From: Bacillota bacterium
Lineage (GTDB): Bacteria > Bacillota > Clostridia > Acetivibrionales > DTU013
DNA: 64,000 nt
NCBI GenBank assembly: GCA_023435745.1
Contig: JAEZMD010000026.1
Location: 1-64,000 of the forward strand
Direction: 5' to 3'
Shown here: positions 8,838 to 17,416 of the stretch, piece after piece
Position numbering within the stretch: the stretch's first letter is position 1
Layout of the letters: every line of letters begins with the position of its first letter
Notes under the pieces: generated by a model
The model's database searches: none
The model's input: only the letters and a program-made list of their open reading frames with translations
Told to the model about the DNA's origin: nothing
Translations under genes and position numbers: made by a program

Positions 8838-11800
8838 TCAACATAATCGTTCAAGAAGCTCAATCAGCACTTGCCGTTTTTCTTGCTCGGTAATGGATTG
8901 GCCATACTCGTCAAGATGGGATGCCATTTCGTTCAATAACAGTTTGGCACGGTCACTATACTTTGCTTTATTAAAACGTTTTGGAATTTTTTCGCCATGA
9001 GCATCGGTGAAAATAATTTCGTATGTAGCTATTCCTTCTGATTCATCAGCATGATTATAATTAAAGTCCTCAACCATATCCTTGAACAACTGCAAATCAT
9101 TTAAGAAAGTACCAACTGTATCATCATTCCAGTCATCAATCCGCAGAAATGTGACTGCTTTAGCCAATCGCTGGATAAATGAACTCTCATCATTTGTTAT
9201 GCTTGCCATCAATTCAAGTATTTTGCTTTCATTACCTTTAAAAAGATATTCCTTAGTTCTTTCGCTGAGAGCTTCATGCCAGTCCCTAATTATAGAAGTT
9301 AGGGTTCCTTTAGGCTTTCCTGTGCTAAATATCTGCTTAATAGAACTATTAAGTGATATAATTAAATTTCTGATGGCGTTTTCATACTCATTTTTCGTAG
9401 CTTCAATAAGGTCAACAACACCTTCATTAAAATCTCCAAACCCAAAAATATCAAAGACTTTCTCAAATAAAAACTCTCGTGGATTCACATCCAATTGTTT
9501 CAAATTGTTTATGAATTTGCGCCTTGCAGGATTAATCTTTTTGGGTGCACTATTTACATGATAAGAAACAGTAGTCTCCTTTGCGAACTTTGGCAAAGAT
9601 AAATACCACCGATTCATTGCAAGATACAAATATGTGAAGCTATTATAGGCTTTCTCACGTTCCTTCACGTACTCATTGAATACCACCTCTAAACGAGCCA
9701 TATAGTGCGCTTTTTCCTCATTCCAATCTTCGAGAATAACAGAAAACACCTCTGGAGATTCGTTTATGTTATTTAACAATTCAGGTGTTATTTTTACTTC
9801 ACTACCATGATGGAGAATAACCAGGTTGTTCTTGTATAGATGAAGTACAAGTGCTACATAGATGGGGATAACTCCCAACTTCAAACCAAAACCATTCTCA
9901 TACTTGGTAAGAATATCATAGAGTATTCTAAAGCTTGCACCACCTTTTTTAGCAGCTTCTATTGCAAAGAAGCGATTGATTTCGGCCAGCATATCACGCA
10001 TACGGGCGTCAGCTGGTAGCAGCTGGATAATTGGGTCTATTTCTATGTTTTCAATTACCCCTGTTTGAATAAGTGTGCTTCGCATAATTGAAACGTCTTG
10101 TCCAACTCCTACAAGTCCAATGTTAGGTGCTAACGCATTGGCAAGAAGACCTGTCAGTATTTTGGAGCGACTGTTAATAGCAACAGTTGACAGCTCATTT
10201 TTATTGACAGATTCATTATTTATAATAGGTGTTCTGTAGAATATTTTATTGCAGATATCTGATAGTAACCCTGAGAGTTGTGCCTTGCGTTTAAAATTAT
10301 TCTCTTCTGCATTATAAAAATAATTAGCGTTTCCATTTTCCGGGCGAGCATAATTATTAATATAATTTCCAACAACCTCTGATAAATCCTCCACATATAT
10401 AGCATATTCATCATTAAGAATCTCATCATCTATCACAGCGGCTTCTCCTTTTAAAAACGATACTGCCGCATAATCAAGAGCGTCAGTAGAAATGTCTGTC
10501 CATTTCTTGGGTAAAATATAGACAATCCGGTTGTGTGGATTTTTGTCTGATAGTATAGCTTTTCGTAAATCTTCAATTTCATTTTGACTTTCAGGTACAA
10601 TGGCGTAAATTATTCCGTCCGCTTTGCTATCGGAGATTTTTTTATTCCAATCAGATACATCCCAGAAGTCCTTACTATCAAGAAATCTAAAATCAAAGTA
10701 ACGAATAATATCATTCTCATCATTATAGGCAGTTGGATACATGTAGCTATCAAACGTAGACTCATTTAGTATCTCTGTTGCCTTTGTGTTTACTAACCTT
10801 TGTGATTTGTATTTAGCGATTTCTTCTTGGATATCAACTCCACTTGTTTCCTTGATTTTAAGATAATTATTACTGCGCTTAAGGTAGACTACGCACTCAT
10901 TATCAATAAGTTCCTTTAAGGCAAAATCAATCTCTTTCGTTGATTTTACAGAGTCCCGGAAGGCATCAACAATGATGTCTACAATAGGTGCAAGTTTCTC
11001 AAACTGTTCCACAAGGTAGATAAGTGCTATGGTTTTTATTATTCTGGCGTGCAGAGACTTGCCCTCAACCTTATGAAGGACACTTGCTGTTAGTTTATAT
11101 AATTTATGGACCTCACTTGTATAAGGTTCTTTGCGAAAAAGTGGTTCAAAATAATCATAGATATAATCAGGAGTAAGTAGCGAAAAGTTATTTTTAGCAA
11201 ATTTAATATACGCTGATAATGTGTACTTATCATCAGATGATAAGAATGTGAACAGCGTGCGTTCGTTTTGTGCAACTTTTTCAGATAGACGTGGCAAAAT
11301 AAATGTTGATATTGGATGAAGAGGGTAACACCCTTCAATAGCAGTTGTTACTTCTATTATGTTATTCTTGTCAATTAGGCCATTTTGGATAAAGCGGTCT
11401 CTAAGGTCGTCAAACCTATCTTGGTGGTCTTTCCGAAAGCTATCCCAAAGCTCTGGCTTTTTGTGAATGACTGCTGCGATTATTTCGTACATCTGAGAAT
11501 AATTGTTATGTAAATTAACGTGTTTAAAGCGTCCTGATACTCCACGCCACCCATCTACTTTATCTTTGGGAAGGTTCCCGTCAATATAATTAGCAATATC
11601 CTTGTGACTAATTAGCATTAGATGCATTTGGGTGTTACCACTACGGTTACACTTTTCGGCGAAATCTTGTAATAGCTTGATGTCGCTATTGGTTGCTGTG
11701 GTAATACTTGATTCGAGGTATTTACTGAACTCATCATATATTAAATAAATACCACTGTAGCCCTCATCTTTGAGCTTTAAAGAGATGTTTTCATATAGTT

Positions 11801-12461
11801 CAGCAATATCAAATCCGAGGAAAGGATTGAATGTACTACCAGAGGTTAATGTAGGATATAATCGAGCGAACTCATCATAAGCTTTAACATCATATTCATT
11901 GAGAGCGAGTATAAAGTCGTTTGCTGACTTACTAATAGCTTTAGTGAAGTTCTTATATGTATCTGAATACTTTTCTTTCCAGGTATTGATTTGGTTAACT
12001 GCAGCCTTAAAGTGTGTTTCAGGCATCAGATTGGAGAAGCCTTCTTCACTGAGGGCTTGCTGTAAAGCGCTGAGAAAGGACTGTGTAAGGCTTGTACTGC
12101 TTCCACGCACAACGATGGGCATAATTTTTTGATTGCTTTTTAGATATTCTTCAGCAAATTTATGGAGTTCTGGATTATGTGTTTTCATCTTAGTGAGAAG
12201 TGAATCTAATAATGCCTCGTCTTTTTTAAACAAAAGCGACATTAGTACTAATACAATATGAGATTTACCTCGGCCATATGCCCCTATAAGAATCCTTGCA
12301 CGTTGAGCTGAGCTCGGAGCTGTTGATAATAACACATCTTCAATCACGTCAAGCGACGACATTGTAGGAATAAAGCCTTTAACTTTATCGTCGTTATTCA
12401 GGTCATATGCTATATTTATAGAAGTTTGAAACCCCTTAGCTATTTCTATTAGCTCCTTCAT
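8838..12461 (-). CDS. sspC: large P-loop ATPase, SspC-like
   Basis: A 1207-residue ATPase with a Walker A GAYGRGKSH near 60-68 and a Walker B LIYDEFSKY near 238-246, then a long helical region without other recognised domains. It belongs to the large ATP-binding family that includes BrxC/PglY-like proteins and the SspC subunit of single-strand phosphorothioation systems. The ATG at 12461 follows AAGGAG by 9 bases and lies 22 bases after the DUF4007 gene. In SspABCD systems this ATPase works with the DUF4007 nickase and the sulfurtransferase to place sulfur on one DNA strand. No PglZ gene is present, which argues against BREX. The symbol refers to the phosphorothioation gene, not to spore protein sspC. 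Confidence 0.8.
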   Translation of the reverse strand: MKELIEIAKGFQTSINIAYDLNNDDKVKGFIPTMSSLDVIEDVLLSTAPSSAQRARILIGAYGRGKSHIVLVLMSLLFKKDEALLDSLLTKMKTHNPELHKFAEEYLKSNQKIMPIVVRGSSTSLTQSFLSALQQALSEEGFSNLMPETHFKAAVNQINTWKEKYSDTYKNFTKAISKSANDFILALNEYDVKAYDEFARLYPTLTSGSTFNPFLGFDIAELYENISLKLKDEGYSGIYLIYDEFSKYLESSITTATNSDIKLLQDFAEKCNRSGNTQMHLMLISHKDIANYIDGNLPKDKVDGWRGVSGRFKHVNLHNNYSQMYEIIAAVIHKKPELWDSFRKDHQDRFDDLRDRFIQNGLIDKNNIIEVTTAIEGCYPLHPISTFILPRLSEKVAQNERTLFTFLSSDDKYTLSAYIKFAKNNFSLLTPDYIYDYFEPLFRKEPYTSEVHKLYKLTASVLHKVEGKSLHARIIKTIALIYLVEQFEKLAPIVDIIVDAFRDSVKSTKEIDFALKELIDNECVVYLKRSNNYLKIKETSGVDIQEEIAKYKSQRLVNTKATEILNESTFDSYMYPTAYNDENDIIRYFDFRFLDSKDFWDVSDWNKKISDSKADGIIYAIVPESQNEIEDLRKAILSDKNPHNRIVYILPKKWTDISTDALDYAAVSFLKGEAAVIDDEILNDEYAIYVEDLSEVVGNYINNYARPENGNANYFYNAEENNFKRKAQLSGLLSDICNKIFYRTPIINNESVNKNELSTVAINSRSKILTGLLANALAPNIGLVGVGQDVSIMRSTLIQTGVIENIEIDPIIQLLPADARMRDMLAEINRFFAIEAAKKGGASFRILYDILTKYENGFGLKLGVIPIYVALVLHLYKNNLVILHHGSEVKITPELLNNINESPEVFSVILEDWNEEKAHYMARLEVVFNEYVKEREKAYNSFTYLYLAMNRWYLSLPKFAKETTVSYHVNSAPKKINPARRKFINNLKQLDVNPREFLFEKVFDIFGFGDFNEGVVDLIEATKNEYENAIRNLIISLNSSIKQIFSTGKPKGTLTSIIRDWHEALSERTKEYLFKGNESKILELMASITNDESSFIQRLAKAVTFLRIDDWNDDTVGTFLNDLQLFKDMVEDFNYNHADESEGIATYEIIFTDAHGEKIPKRFNKAKYSDRAKLLLNEMASHLDEYGQSITEQEKRQVLIELLERLC

Positions 12462-12483
12462 AAAACAAACTCCTTATTAGCGT

Positions 12484-13380
12484 TTAGTTGTTAATTACAT
12501 TGTAGTACTCCTGGACGCAATCAAGGAAGCTCCAATCAGTCTTTATATTGATAACATCCAATCCGGCTGTACGGTTCACTTTAATATATCCTAACAACTC
12601 TATTTTATAAAGCAGAGTGGTTAAATTGATTATGTCGAGGTTAAATATTTTTCCTGCATTACATTTATCATTCTGGATAGACGATATGCGGATTTCCTTT
12701 TCTCCCTGCGATTGGTCGATTATAACTGCTAATAAAATCAAAGGATGAAGCATATCATTTTTAGGTATACCTTTATGGTAGATTTTTAGACGATTCCCAT
12801 TATTCTCTGTTCTCATAACATCAATCAAACCAAGTTCACCAAGGGGACAATCTATATTACTTTCTGGTTTTACTTTTTCAGGGTTAGTTTTCGCACGTGA
12901 AACATATGTGTTAATGATGCAATTGAAATCATCATCAAGAAGACGTTCTGATTGTTCTGATAATCCCTTTTCCCTGATAAATTTTTCTATATGTAATATA
13001 AAATCATCCCGACTAAATTTAGAAAGTTTAAACTCGTTGAAAAAGAAATACCATGAAGTCGCTTCTTCATAATTCTTTGCAAGATGATAATGAACTAAAA
13101 ATAAGGTCCCCAGTTCTTCAAAATATCGGTCGTTATTTAGCACAATTTCCCCGAAAGGAGTAATAGTCTGTTCTCTTCGTCCTACTATAGGTTCAACTGT
13201 TAATCCGGATGCCACCATCCAATACCTCAAGGATTTTACCATTTTTGAACCGATGCCCAAAACATCCATAGGATTATTCTCATGACTGATAAACACATCG
13301 GGGGCAATATGTACATTCTTCATGCCTTTAGAAAGCCAGCCCTTACGAATAAAAAAAGTTTCATGAGCACGAAATTTCAT
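12484..13380 (-). CDS. sspB: DUF4007 protein, SspB-like
   Basis: A 298-residue protein that starts with the DUF4007 hallmark, HETFxxRxGWLxKG at residues 6-19, followed by the conserved GIGSKMVKSLRYWM helix and the GEIVLNND stretch. In SspABCD systems I recall the DUF4007 protein being SspB, a DNA-nicking subunit that recognises the short target sequence. The protein is 6 bases downstream of the sulfurtransferase gene and 22 bases upstream of the large ATPase gene, the expected three-gene modification core. The ATG at 13380 has AAGGATGAG about 10 bases before it. DUF4007 assignment is strong; nickase activity is family knowledge, not visible here. Confidence 0.8.
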   Translation of the reverse strand: MKFRAHETFFIRKGWLSKGMKNVHIAPDVFISHENNPMDVLGIGSKMVKSLRYWMVASGLTVEPIVGRREQTITPFGEIVLNNDRYFEELGTLFLVHYHLAKNYEEATSWYFFFNEFKLSKFSRDDFILHIEKFIREKGLSEQSERLLDDDFNCIINTYVSRAKTNPEKVKPESNIDCPLGELGLIDVMRTENNGNRLKIYHKGIPKNDMLHPLILLAVIIDQSQGEKEIRISSIQNDKCNAGKIFNLDIINLTTLLYKIELLGYIKVNRTAGLDVINIKTDWSFLDCVQEYYNVINN

Positions 13381-13386
13381 TATGTC

Positions 13387-15096
13387 TCATCCTTTTGTTT
13401 TTAAATATTTCTCCATTAGGCAACCGCCTTCAAGATATTTGTTTGTTACACACATTTTGCACCGCATGCACTTCTTATCATTGATATGATATATACCATC
13501 GACAATGGAAATTGCTCCGAAACGGCAAAGTGACTCGCATTTCAAACATCGTCGACAAGCATTGTACTTCTTAATTTGGTATCCAACCTTGCGTTGAAGG
13601 TCATCATGTTTTGCTACATTAATGGTTTTTACCTTGACCGAATATGTGTAGTCTTCCTGTGAAAATGGCTGAACAGAAAGAATTGGCATATTTGTTTTTA
13701 TATCTGCCACTACAATTTCATTTATAAGTATACGACCAAGTTCAGGGGCAATTCGACCAAACGGGATAAATAATTCAATAAAGCTTCCATCTATCGGCTT
13801 ATTTAGTTGATAAACTTTAGCATTGTCCTCTGTGGTACAATTTGTATAACGTATCTTTACATCCTTAGCCGATTGAATACCACGACCTCCCTGGCGAGCC
13901 TTCCAACCACCTGAATCTACATATTCTTCGGCATCCGGCTTTCCAATTCTTTTTGCAAATTCAATTAAAAAGTCTCTCCACTTTTTAGATTGCTCTGGCA
14001 TATATATTTGTGAAAGGAATTGAGCACGAGAAGTATTGTTTGGGCAACACCAACAGCCTACTCTACCGTAACCGAGTCTATAGGCAGAATTAAAATCAAT
14101 CTTTTCACTTAAAATATACAACCAAACCTCAATATCTTTCCAATGAAAAATAGGCGATGCGGAATCTTGCTTTTGTATTTTAGCAAATTCCTGGCTATCT
14201 TCATATCGGTTGTATTTACTCCGACTAACAGACTCACACTTTCTAATACCCCTAAATGTAAGTACACGATTATTGGGATACATGCTGTTCAAAACTTGGG
14301 TAATAGGGCCTGTCTTAAACATTGTACAGCACCATCTGAGCATTCTCGCAGGGGGGCCAATATCCTCACACATGTTATAAAATTCTTGCTCACGATTCAC
14401 AGCAGTTTTGAATATTGACTTTGGGTTAACCTTGCGGAAACGTTCAACGTATTCCAACGTCAAAGGGAACTCAAGTGTTGTGTTCCCAAAAATATGAACC
14501 AGTGAAGGGTCGCCTAATGCCTTAACTGTTAAATCTGCAGTGACAGTAGAATCTTTCCCCCCAGAAAACGAAACAACAATACACTCACGTGGATATAATG
14601 CCGAAATGACTTTAATAAAGGATTGCGCTTCATCAATTATATAATTTAATCTGGTCTTGTTTAGCATAACAAATCTTTGAATATTGTCTTCAAAAAAGGC
14701 AGACTTGTTACTATTACTGTATTGTTCGAGTTGTTCACGTATAGTTTCTGCTGACAATCTTTTGTATAATGAATTCGTAACAGTAATGGTCTTTCCATCT
14801 ATGTAATACCTGTTATTGGAAGCCCAAACACTTTTGTCAATATATGCAAGTGGCTTTCCATGAAGAATTTCAAGTAATAAACGTTCTTCTGGGAAAACAG
14901 GACGCAAGTCTGCACATAAGTAAGAGGTTCCTTTTGTACAGGATGGGCATATGTCTTTGTCAATGTCATTCGCAGTCTTAATAATTGGCACTTTGCAGTC
15001 AGAACACCAGTAAATTTCGAGAGAGATGTCTTGCTCTTTATGAAAATCATAAGACACGTTTGTATTTGTATCCTTAATAAGTTCTATCTGCTGCAT
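13387..15096 (-). CDS. sspD: PAPS-reductase-like sulfurtransferase with ferredoxin tail, SspD/DndC-like
   Basis: A 569-residue first gene of the operon. Residues 30-60 hold a CxxC...CxxC zinc-ribbon-like start, then SGGKDST near 177-183 is the PP-loop of ATP pyrophosphatases. RWCC near 250 and GRVGCWCCPN near 345 supply further cysteines of the PAPS reductase/DndC group. The C terminus (about 512-562) has two CxxCxxxC-type clusters of a ferredoxin-like 4Fe-4S domain. It should adenylate the DNA backbone or a sulfur intermediate and insert sulfur received from the desulfurase. The ATG at 15096 follows GAGGGGGTG. The same fold occurs in BREX type 4 and other systems; the adjacent DUF4007 gene points to Ssp. 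Confidence 0.85.
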   Translation of the reverse strand: MQQIELIKDTNTNVSYDFHKEQDISLEIYWCSDCKVPIIKTANDIDKDICPSCTKGTSYLCADLRPVFPEERLLLEILHGKPLAYIDKSVWASNNRYYIDGKTITVTNSLYKRLSAETIREQLEQYSNSNKSAFFEDNIQRFVMLNKTRLNYIIDEAQSFIKVISALYPRECIVVSFSGGKDSTVTADLTVKALGDPSLVHIFGNTTLEFPLTLEYVERFRKVNPKSIFKTAVNREQEFYNMCEDIGPPARMLRWCCTMFKTGPITQVLNSMYPNNRVLTFRGIRKCESVSRSKYNRYEDSQEFAKIQKQDSASPIFHWKDIEVWLYILSEKIDFNSAYRLGYGRVGCWCCPNNTSRAQFLSQIYMPEQSKKWRDFLIEFAKRIGKPDAEEYVDSGGWKARQGGRGIQSAKDVKIRYTNCTTEDNAKVYQLNKPIDGSFIELFIPFGRIAPELGRILINEIVVADIKTNMPILSVQPFSQEDYTYSVKVKTINVAKHDDLQRKVGYQIKKYNACRRCLKCESLCRFGAISIVDGIYHINDKKCMRCKMCVTNKYLEGGCLMEKYLKTKG

Positions 15097-15118
15097 ACAG
15101 ACACCCCCTCTCTAAAGT

Positions 15119-15127
15119 ATTATACCA
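15119..15127 (-). promoter_or_regulatory. extended -10 promoter of the phosphorothioation operon
   Basis: Read on the minus strand, TGGTATAAT gives a perfect TATAAT with the TG of an extended -10. There is no convincing -35, as is usual for extended -10 promoters. Transcription would start near 15112, giving a leader of about 16 bases that holds the GAGGGGGTG ribosome site of the first gene. Nothing else in 15097-15253 suggests an operator. Confidence 0.6.
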
Positions 15128-15253
15128 TATTGTCTGTCCAAAATAGTGTACAGTCTCAATTTGATTTCAAATATTCATTTATGACATAATCGAACTACTC
15201 TTGTCGTGGTCAGCCCCATTTTACAAACCTCTTTCTGGATGCTTACGAGGTCA

Positions 15254-16177
15254 TCACCGTTCAGTCATCTGCAGAAACAGATTGAGCCTTTCTTCTATAT
15301 ACCTCGCAACAAGCATTATCATGGGCCCTGCATCGTTATCTTTGTTGTAGCTTTCAAATGCGTCGTAGTATTTCCTTCGGTCTTCAAACTTCACATCTAT
15401 AGGAGGGTAGCCATTTTGCATCAACTCAAGGTTGAGGAGTAGGCGACCTGTCCTGCCGTTACCATCTACAAACGGATGGATACCCTCGAATTCAAGATGC
15501 AGCCGGGCAACACGCTCAATGATGTGCATGGTTTTTTTATTCCTGGCATATTTTCGAATAAGCTCTTCCATTTTAGATGCAATTAGGTATGGCTGCGGTG
15601 GCTCGTGTTCAACTCCCATAATCGTGACAGGGATACGGCGGTAAACACCCCTGTCTTCCAACCTGTCCATTAACACTAGAGAATGGATTTGTTTTATAAC
15701 ATTCTCAGAAAACACAGCTTTCTCTTTCACCAATTTCTCCACAAACAAGAAAGCATCCCGGTGGCCGACTGCCTCAAGATGTTCCTTTAATGGCTTTTTA
15801 TCAATCGTTATCCCGGAAAGCACAATCGCTGTTTCACGCAGAGTAAGGGTATTCCCTTCGATAGCGTTGGAGTTATAAGTATACTCTACTAAGAATTCTT
15901 CACGCAACCGGGCAAGCTCCCCTTGTGTCAGCGGACGGCGGCGGGCAAGCTCTGACTTCTTGGTTTCAATATTAATAAAGATTGCAGAGAACTCGTCTGG
16001 AATACTCATATTATTAAACACGCGTCCATCAGCTGGCTTTAGCGCATTTTCAGGTATTTTATAAGACTTTCCTTTACGTACGACGCCTTCTATTTTGTTT
16101 TCACTGCAGAGGATACGAACCCTTCGAGTAGATATACCCCACTTTTTGGCTACCTCAGCCACACTAATATAATTCAT
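15254..16177 (-). CDS. Fic-domain protein with N-terminal DNA-binding helix
   Basis: A 307-residue protein. Residues 1-50 look like a MerR/excisionase helix-turn-helix (SVAEVAKKWGISTRRVRILC). The Fic active site HPFVDGNGRTGR is near 228-240, with the catalytic His, Asn and Arg residues all present. Upstream, near 102-108, SNAIEGN matches the inhibitory motif S/TxxxE(G/N), so this is a self-inhibited class II Fic enzyme. Such proteins AMP-ylate target proteins; the target is unknown. The ATG at 16177 has GGAGTG 7 bases before it; the longer in-frame start at 16210 has no site. It lies upstream of, and is read in the same direction as, the phosphorothioation operon, but with its own spacing and probably its own promoter. 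Confidence 0.9.
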   Translation of the reverse strand: MNYISVAEVAKKWGISTRRVRILCSENKIEGVVRKGKSYKIPENALKPADGRVFNNMSIPDEFSAIFINIETKKSELARRRPLTQGELARLREEFLVEYTYNSNAIEGNTLTLRETAIVLSGITIDKKPLKEHLEAVGHRDAFLFVEKLVKEKAVFSENVIKQIHSLVLMDRLEDRGVYRRIPVTIMGVEHEPPQPYLIASKMEELIRKYARNKKTMHIIERVARLHLEFEGIHPFVDGNGRTGRLLLNLELMQNGYPPIDVKFEDRRKYYDAFESYNKDNDAGPMIMLVARYIEERLNLFLQMTER

Positions 16178-16452
16178 CGTTTCACTCCATTTGTGATTAA
16201 CTAAAAGCAAAGGAACAATTTGTTAATTAAAACATATCATATAATAGGAACAAATACAAGCTTTACATGCAATAATTTAATTCTATCATTCCGAAAGATA
16301 ATATTTTTCGACTATTCAATAAGGCAATCAACCACCATATCTCATAAGACAAATTTTTAAGTGCTTCCATTTCATTTGTGCCATTCATTTTCTATTACAG
16401 ATCTCTATCTGTCACTTGTTCATGTGTTTATTTATGTTCACCGAGATATTGA

Positions 16453-16719
16453 CTATAGTACAATTACTCCGCCCTCAAAAAAAGGTGGGAAAACTAAATT
16501 GGTTATTATAATTAATATTGTTGTTGCAATAAAGTAGATGGTCGAAAACCGTTTAAACCATATTCGTGTTATAAGACAAATTATGATACTTAATATAAAA
16601 AACAATCCAGAAGAGATAAAAATATTGGGATAATAGCGATCATGCTCTACGTTAGGTGTGTTCCAACTATAGCATTCTATTGAAAGTAAAATATACGGTA
16701 TATATTGCAATATACTCAA
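16453..16719 (-). CDS. small integral membrane protein, unknown
   Basis: An 88-residue hydrophobic protein with about three membrane segments (near 4-15, 33-50 and 58-78). It starts with TTG at 16719 behind GGAG at 7 bases; no ATG is available. I do not recognise a family. It stands alone between the Fic gene and the tRNA genes in AT-rich sequence, so it may be a relic of island cargo. The flanking stretch 16210-16452 shows nothing I can support. Coding status is probable from the clean membrane pattern, not certain. Confidence 0.5.
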   Translation of the reverse strand: MSILQYIPYILLSIECYSWNTPNVEHDRYYPNIFISSGLFFILSIIICLITRIWFKRFSTIYFIATTILIIITNLVFPPFFEGGVIVL

Positions 16720-16840
16720 AATAACTCCGATTATAGTCTGCTTTTTTTATTCATAATTTCTTAACGTCACATTCTGTAACTTATTTAGGTAAAGTATACC
16801 AAATATATATGAGTAAATGCAAATATATGTTGTTTGTAAA

Positions 16841-16892
16841 GCCCTCAATCAGAGCCGAACTATGACCTCATCCTTACCCATAGATGCTCTGA
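16841..16892 (-). pseudogene. degenerate 3' fragment of tRNA-Thr
   Basis: About 50 bases match the 3' half of the intact tRNA-Thr at 16956-17031 (acceptor strand, T arm, variable loop and part of the anticodon arm). There are point changes and small indels, and no encoded CCA. The match ends around 16892, where the sequence diverges. It has the same orientation as the intact gene and lies on its 3' side, where integrative elements recombine with tRNA genes. It is best read as a decayed attachment-site copy or a broken tandem tRNA. Confidence 0.7.
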
Positions 16893-16910
16893 GGCCCGAT
16901 AAAGAGCGTC

Positions 16911-16956
16911 ATAGAAAAAGAAACAGCATCTTACTTGATGCTGTTTCTTTTTCTAT
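16911..16956 (-). terminator. perfect 20-bp hairpin after tRNA-Thr
   Basis: Twenty bases at 16911-16930 are exactly complementary to 16937-16956, with a 6-base loop. The arms carry AAAAAGAAA and TTTCTTTTT, so on either strand the stem is followed by a U-rich run. It begins directly at the CCA end of tRNA-Thr and would end the leftward tRNA transcript. The symmetry also makes it usable in the other direction. Confidence 0.75.
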
Positions 16957-17031
16957 GGAGCCCTCAATCAGAGTCGAACTGATGACCTCATCCTTACCAT
17001 GGATGCGCTCTGCCTACTGAGCTATGAGGGC
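16956..17031 (-). tRNA. tRNA-Thr (GGT)
   Basis: A full cloverleaf reads on the minus strand. It has a 7-bp acceptor stem (GCCCTCA with TGAGGGC), a D arm with AGCTCAGTAGGCAGAGC, an anticodon loop ATGGTAA giving anticodon GGT, and a T arm with GTTCGACTC. The discriminator is T and CCA is encoded. It is followed by the perfect hairpin at 16911-16956. Confidence 0.95.
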
Positions 17032-17102
17032 GTATACGGTTTTCGGAGTACATGTGCTTCAAAACAAAATTGCAGTAGTCTCTGGCCGTTTAATAAGGCT
17101 TT

Positions 17103-17176
17103 TGGAGCGGGTGAAGGGAATCGAACCCTCACAATCAGCTTGGGAAGCTGATGTTCTACCACTGAACTACACCCGC
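17103..17176 (-). tRNA. tRNA-Gly (CCC)
   Basis: A full cloverleaf on the minus strand with acceptor GCGGGTG/CACCCGC, D arm TAGTTCAGTGGTAGAAC, anticodon loop TTCCCAA (anticodon CCC) and T arm GGTTCGATTCC. CCA is encoded. The spacing to tRNA-Thr is 71 bases, so both are probably one transcript. Confidence 0.95.
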
Positions 17177-17191
17177 ATGCGTCCGCTTCTT

Positions 17192-17273
17192 GTATGTGTT
17201 GTAAAGGTAATTCGTGCTAGCACATACTAGCTGGTCATTCCGCTTTGCTTCGCTGCTCGCCCATGAGTCCTAG
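17192..17273 (+). repeat. palindromic dispersed repeat, copy A
   Basis: This intergenic stretch contains TGTTGTAAAGGTAATTCGTG, then ACATACTAGCTGGTC, a variable hairpin, and TGCTCGCCCATG. The same blocks occur in reverse orientation at 27333-27457. Here the variable hairpin is the CCGCTTTGCTTCGC segment. The rest of 17177-17416 is AT-rich with no gene. Confidence 0.75.
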
Positions 17274-17416
17274 GCGAATTGTATTATAACATATCTGTGT
17301 TGGTACTGTCCAGTAAAAATATACTGCAATTTCACCCTAATTTTTCTAATTTTTCTATTCAAATCATTCTCAATCATTTAAATAATGTTGTCTTTTCTGG
17401 ATTCTCGCCAGTTGTC

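Noticed and set aside
8838..15096. BREX type 4 (PAPS-reductase-containing) system
   Set aside because: The large ATPase and PAPS-reductase-like protein fit loosely, but there is no PglZ, BrxL or other BREX marker, and the DUF4007 protein and cysteine desulfurase point to SspABCD-type phosphorothioation.
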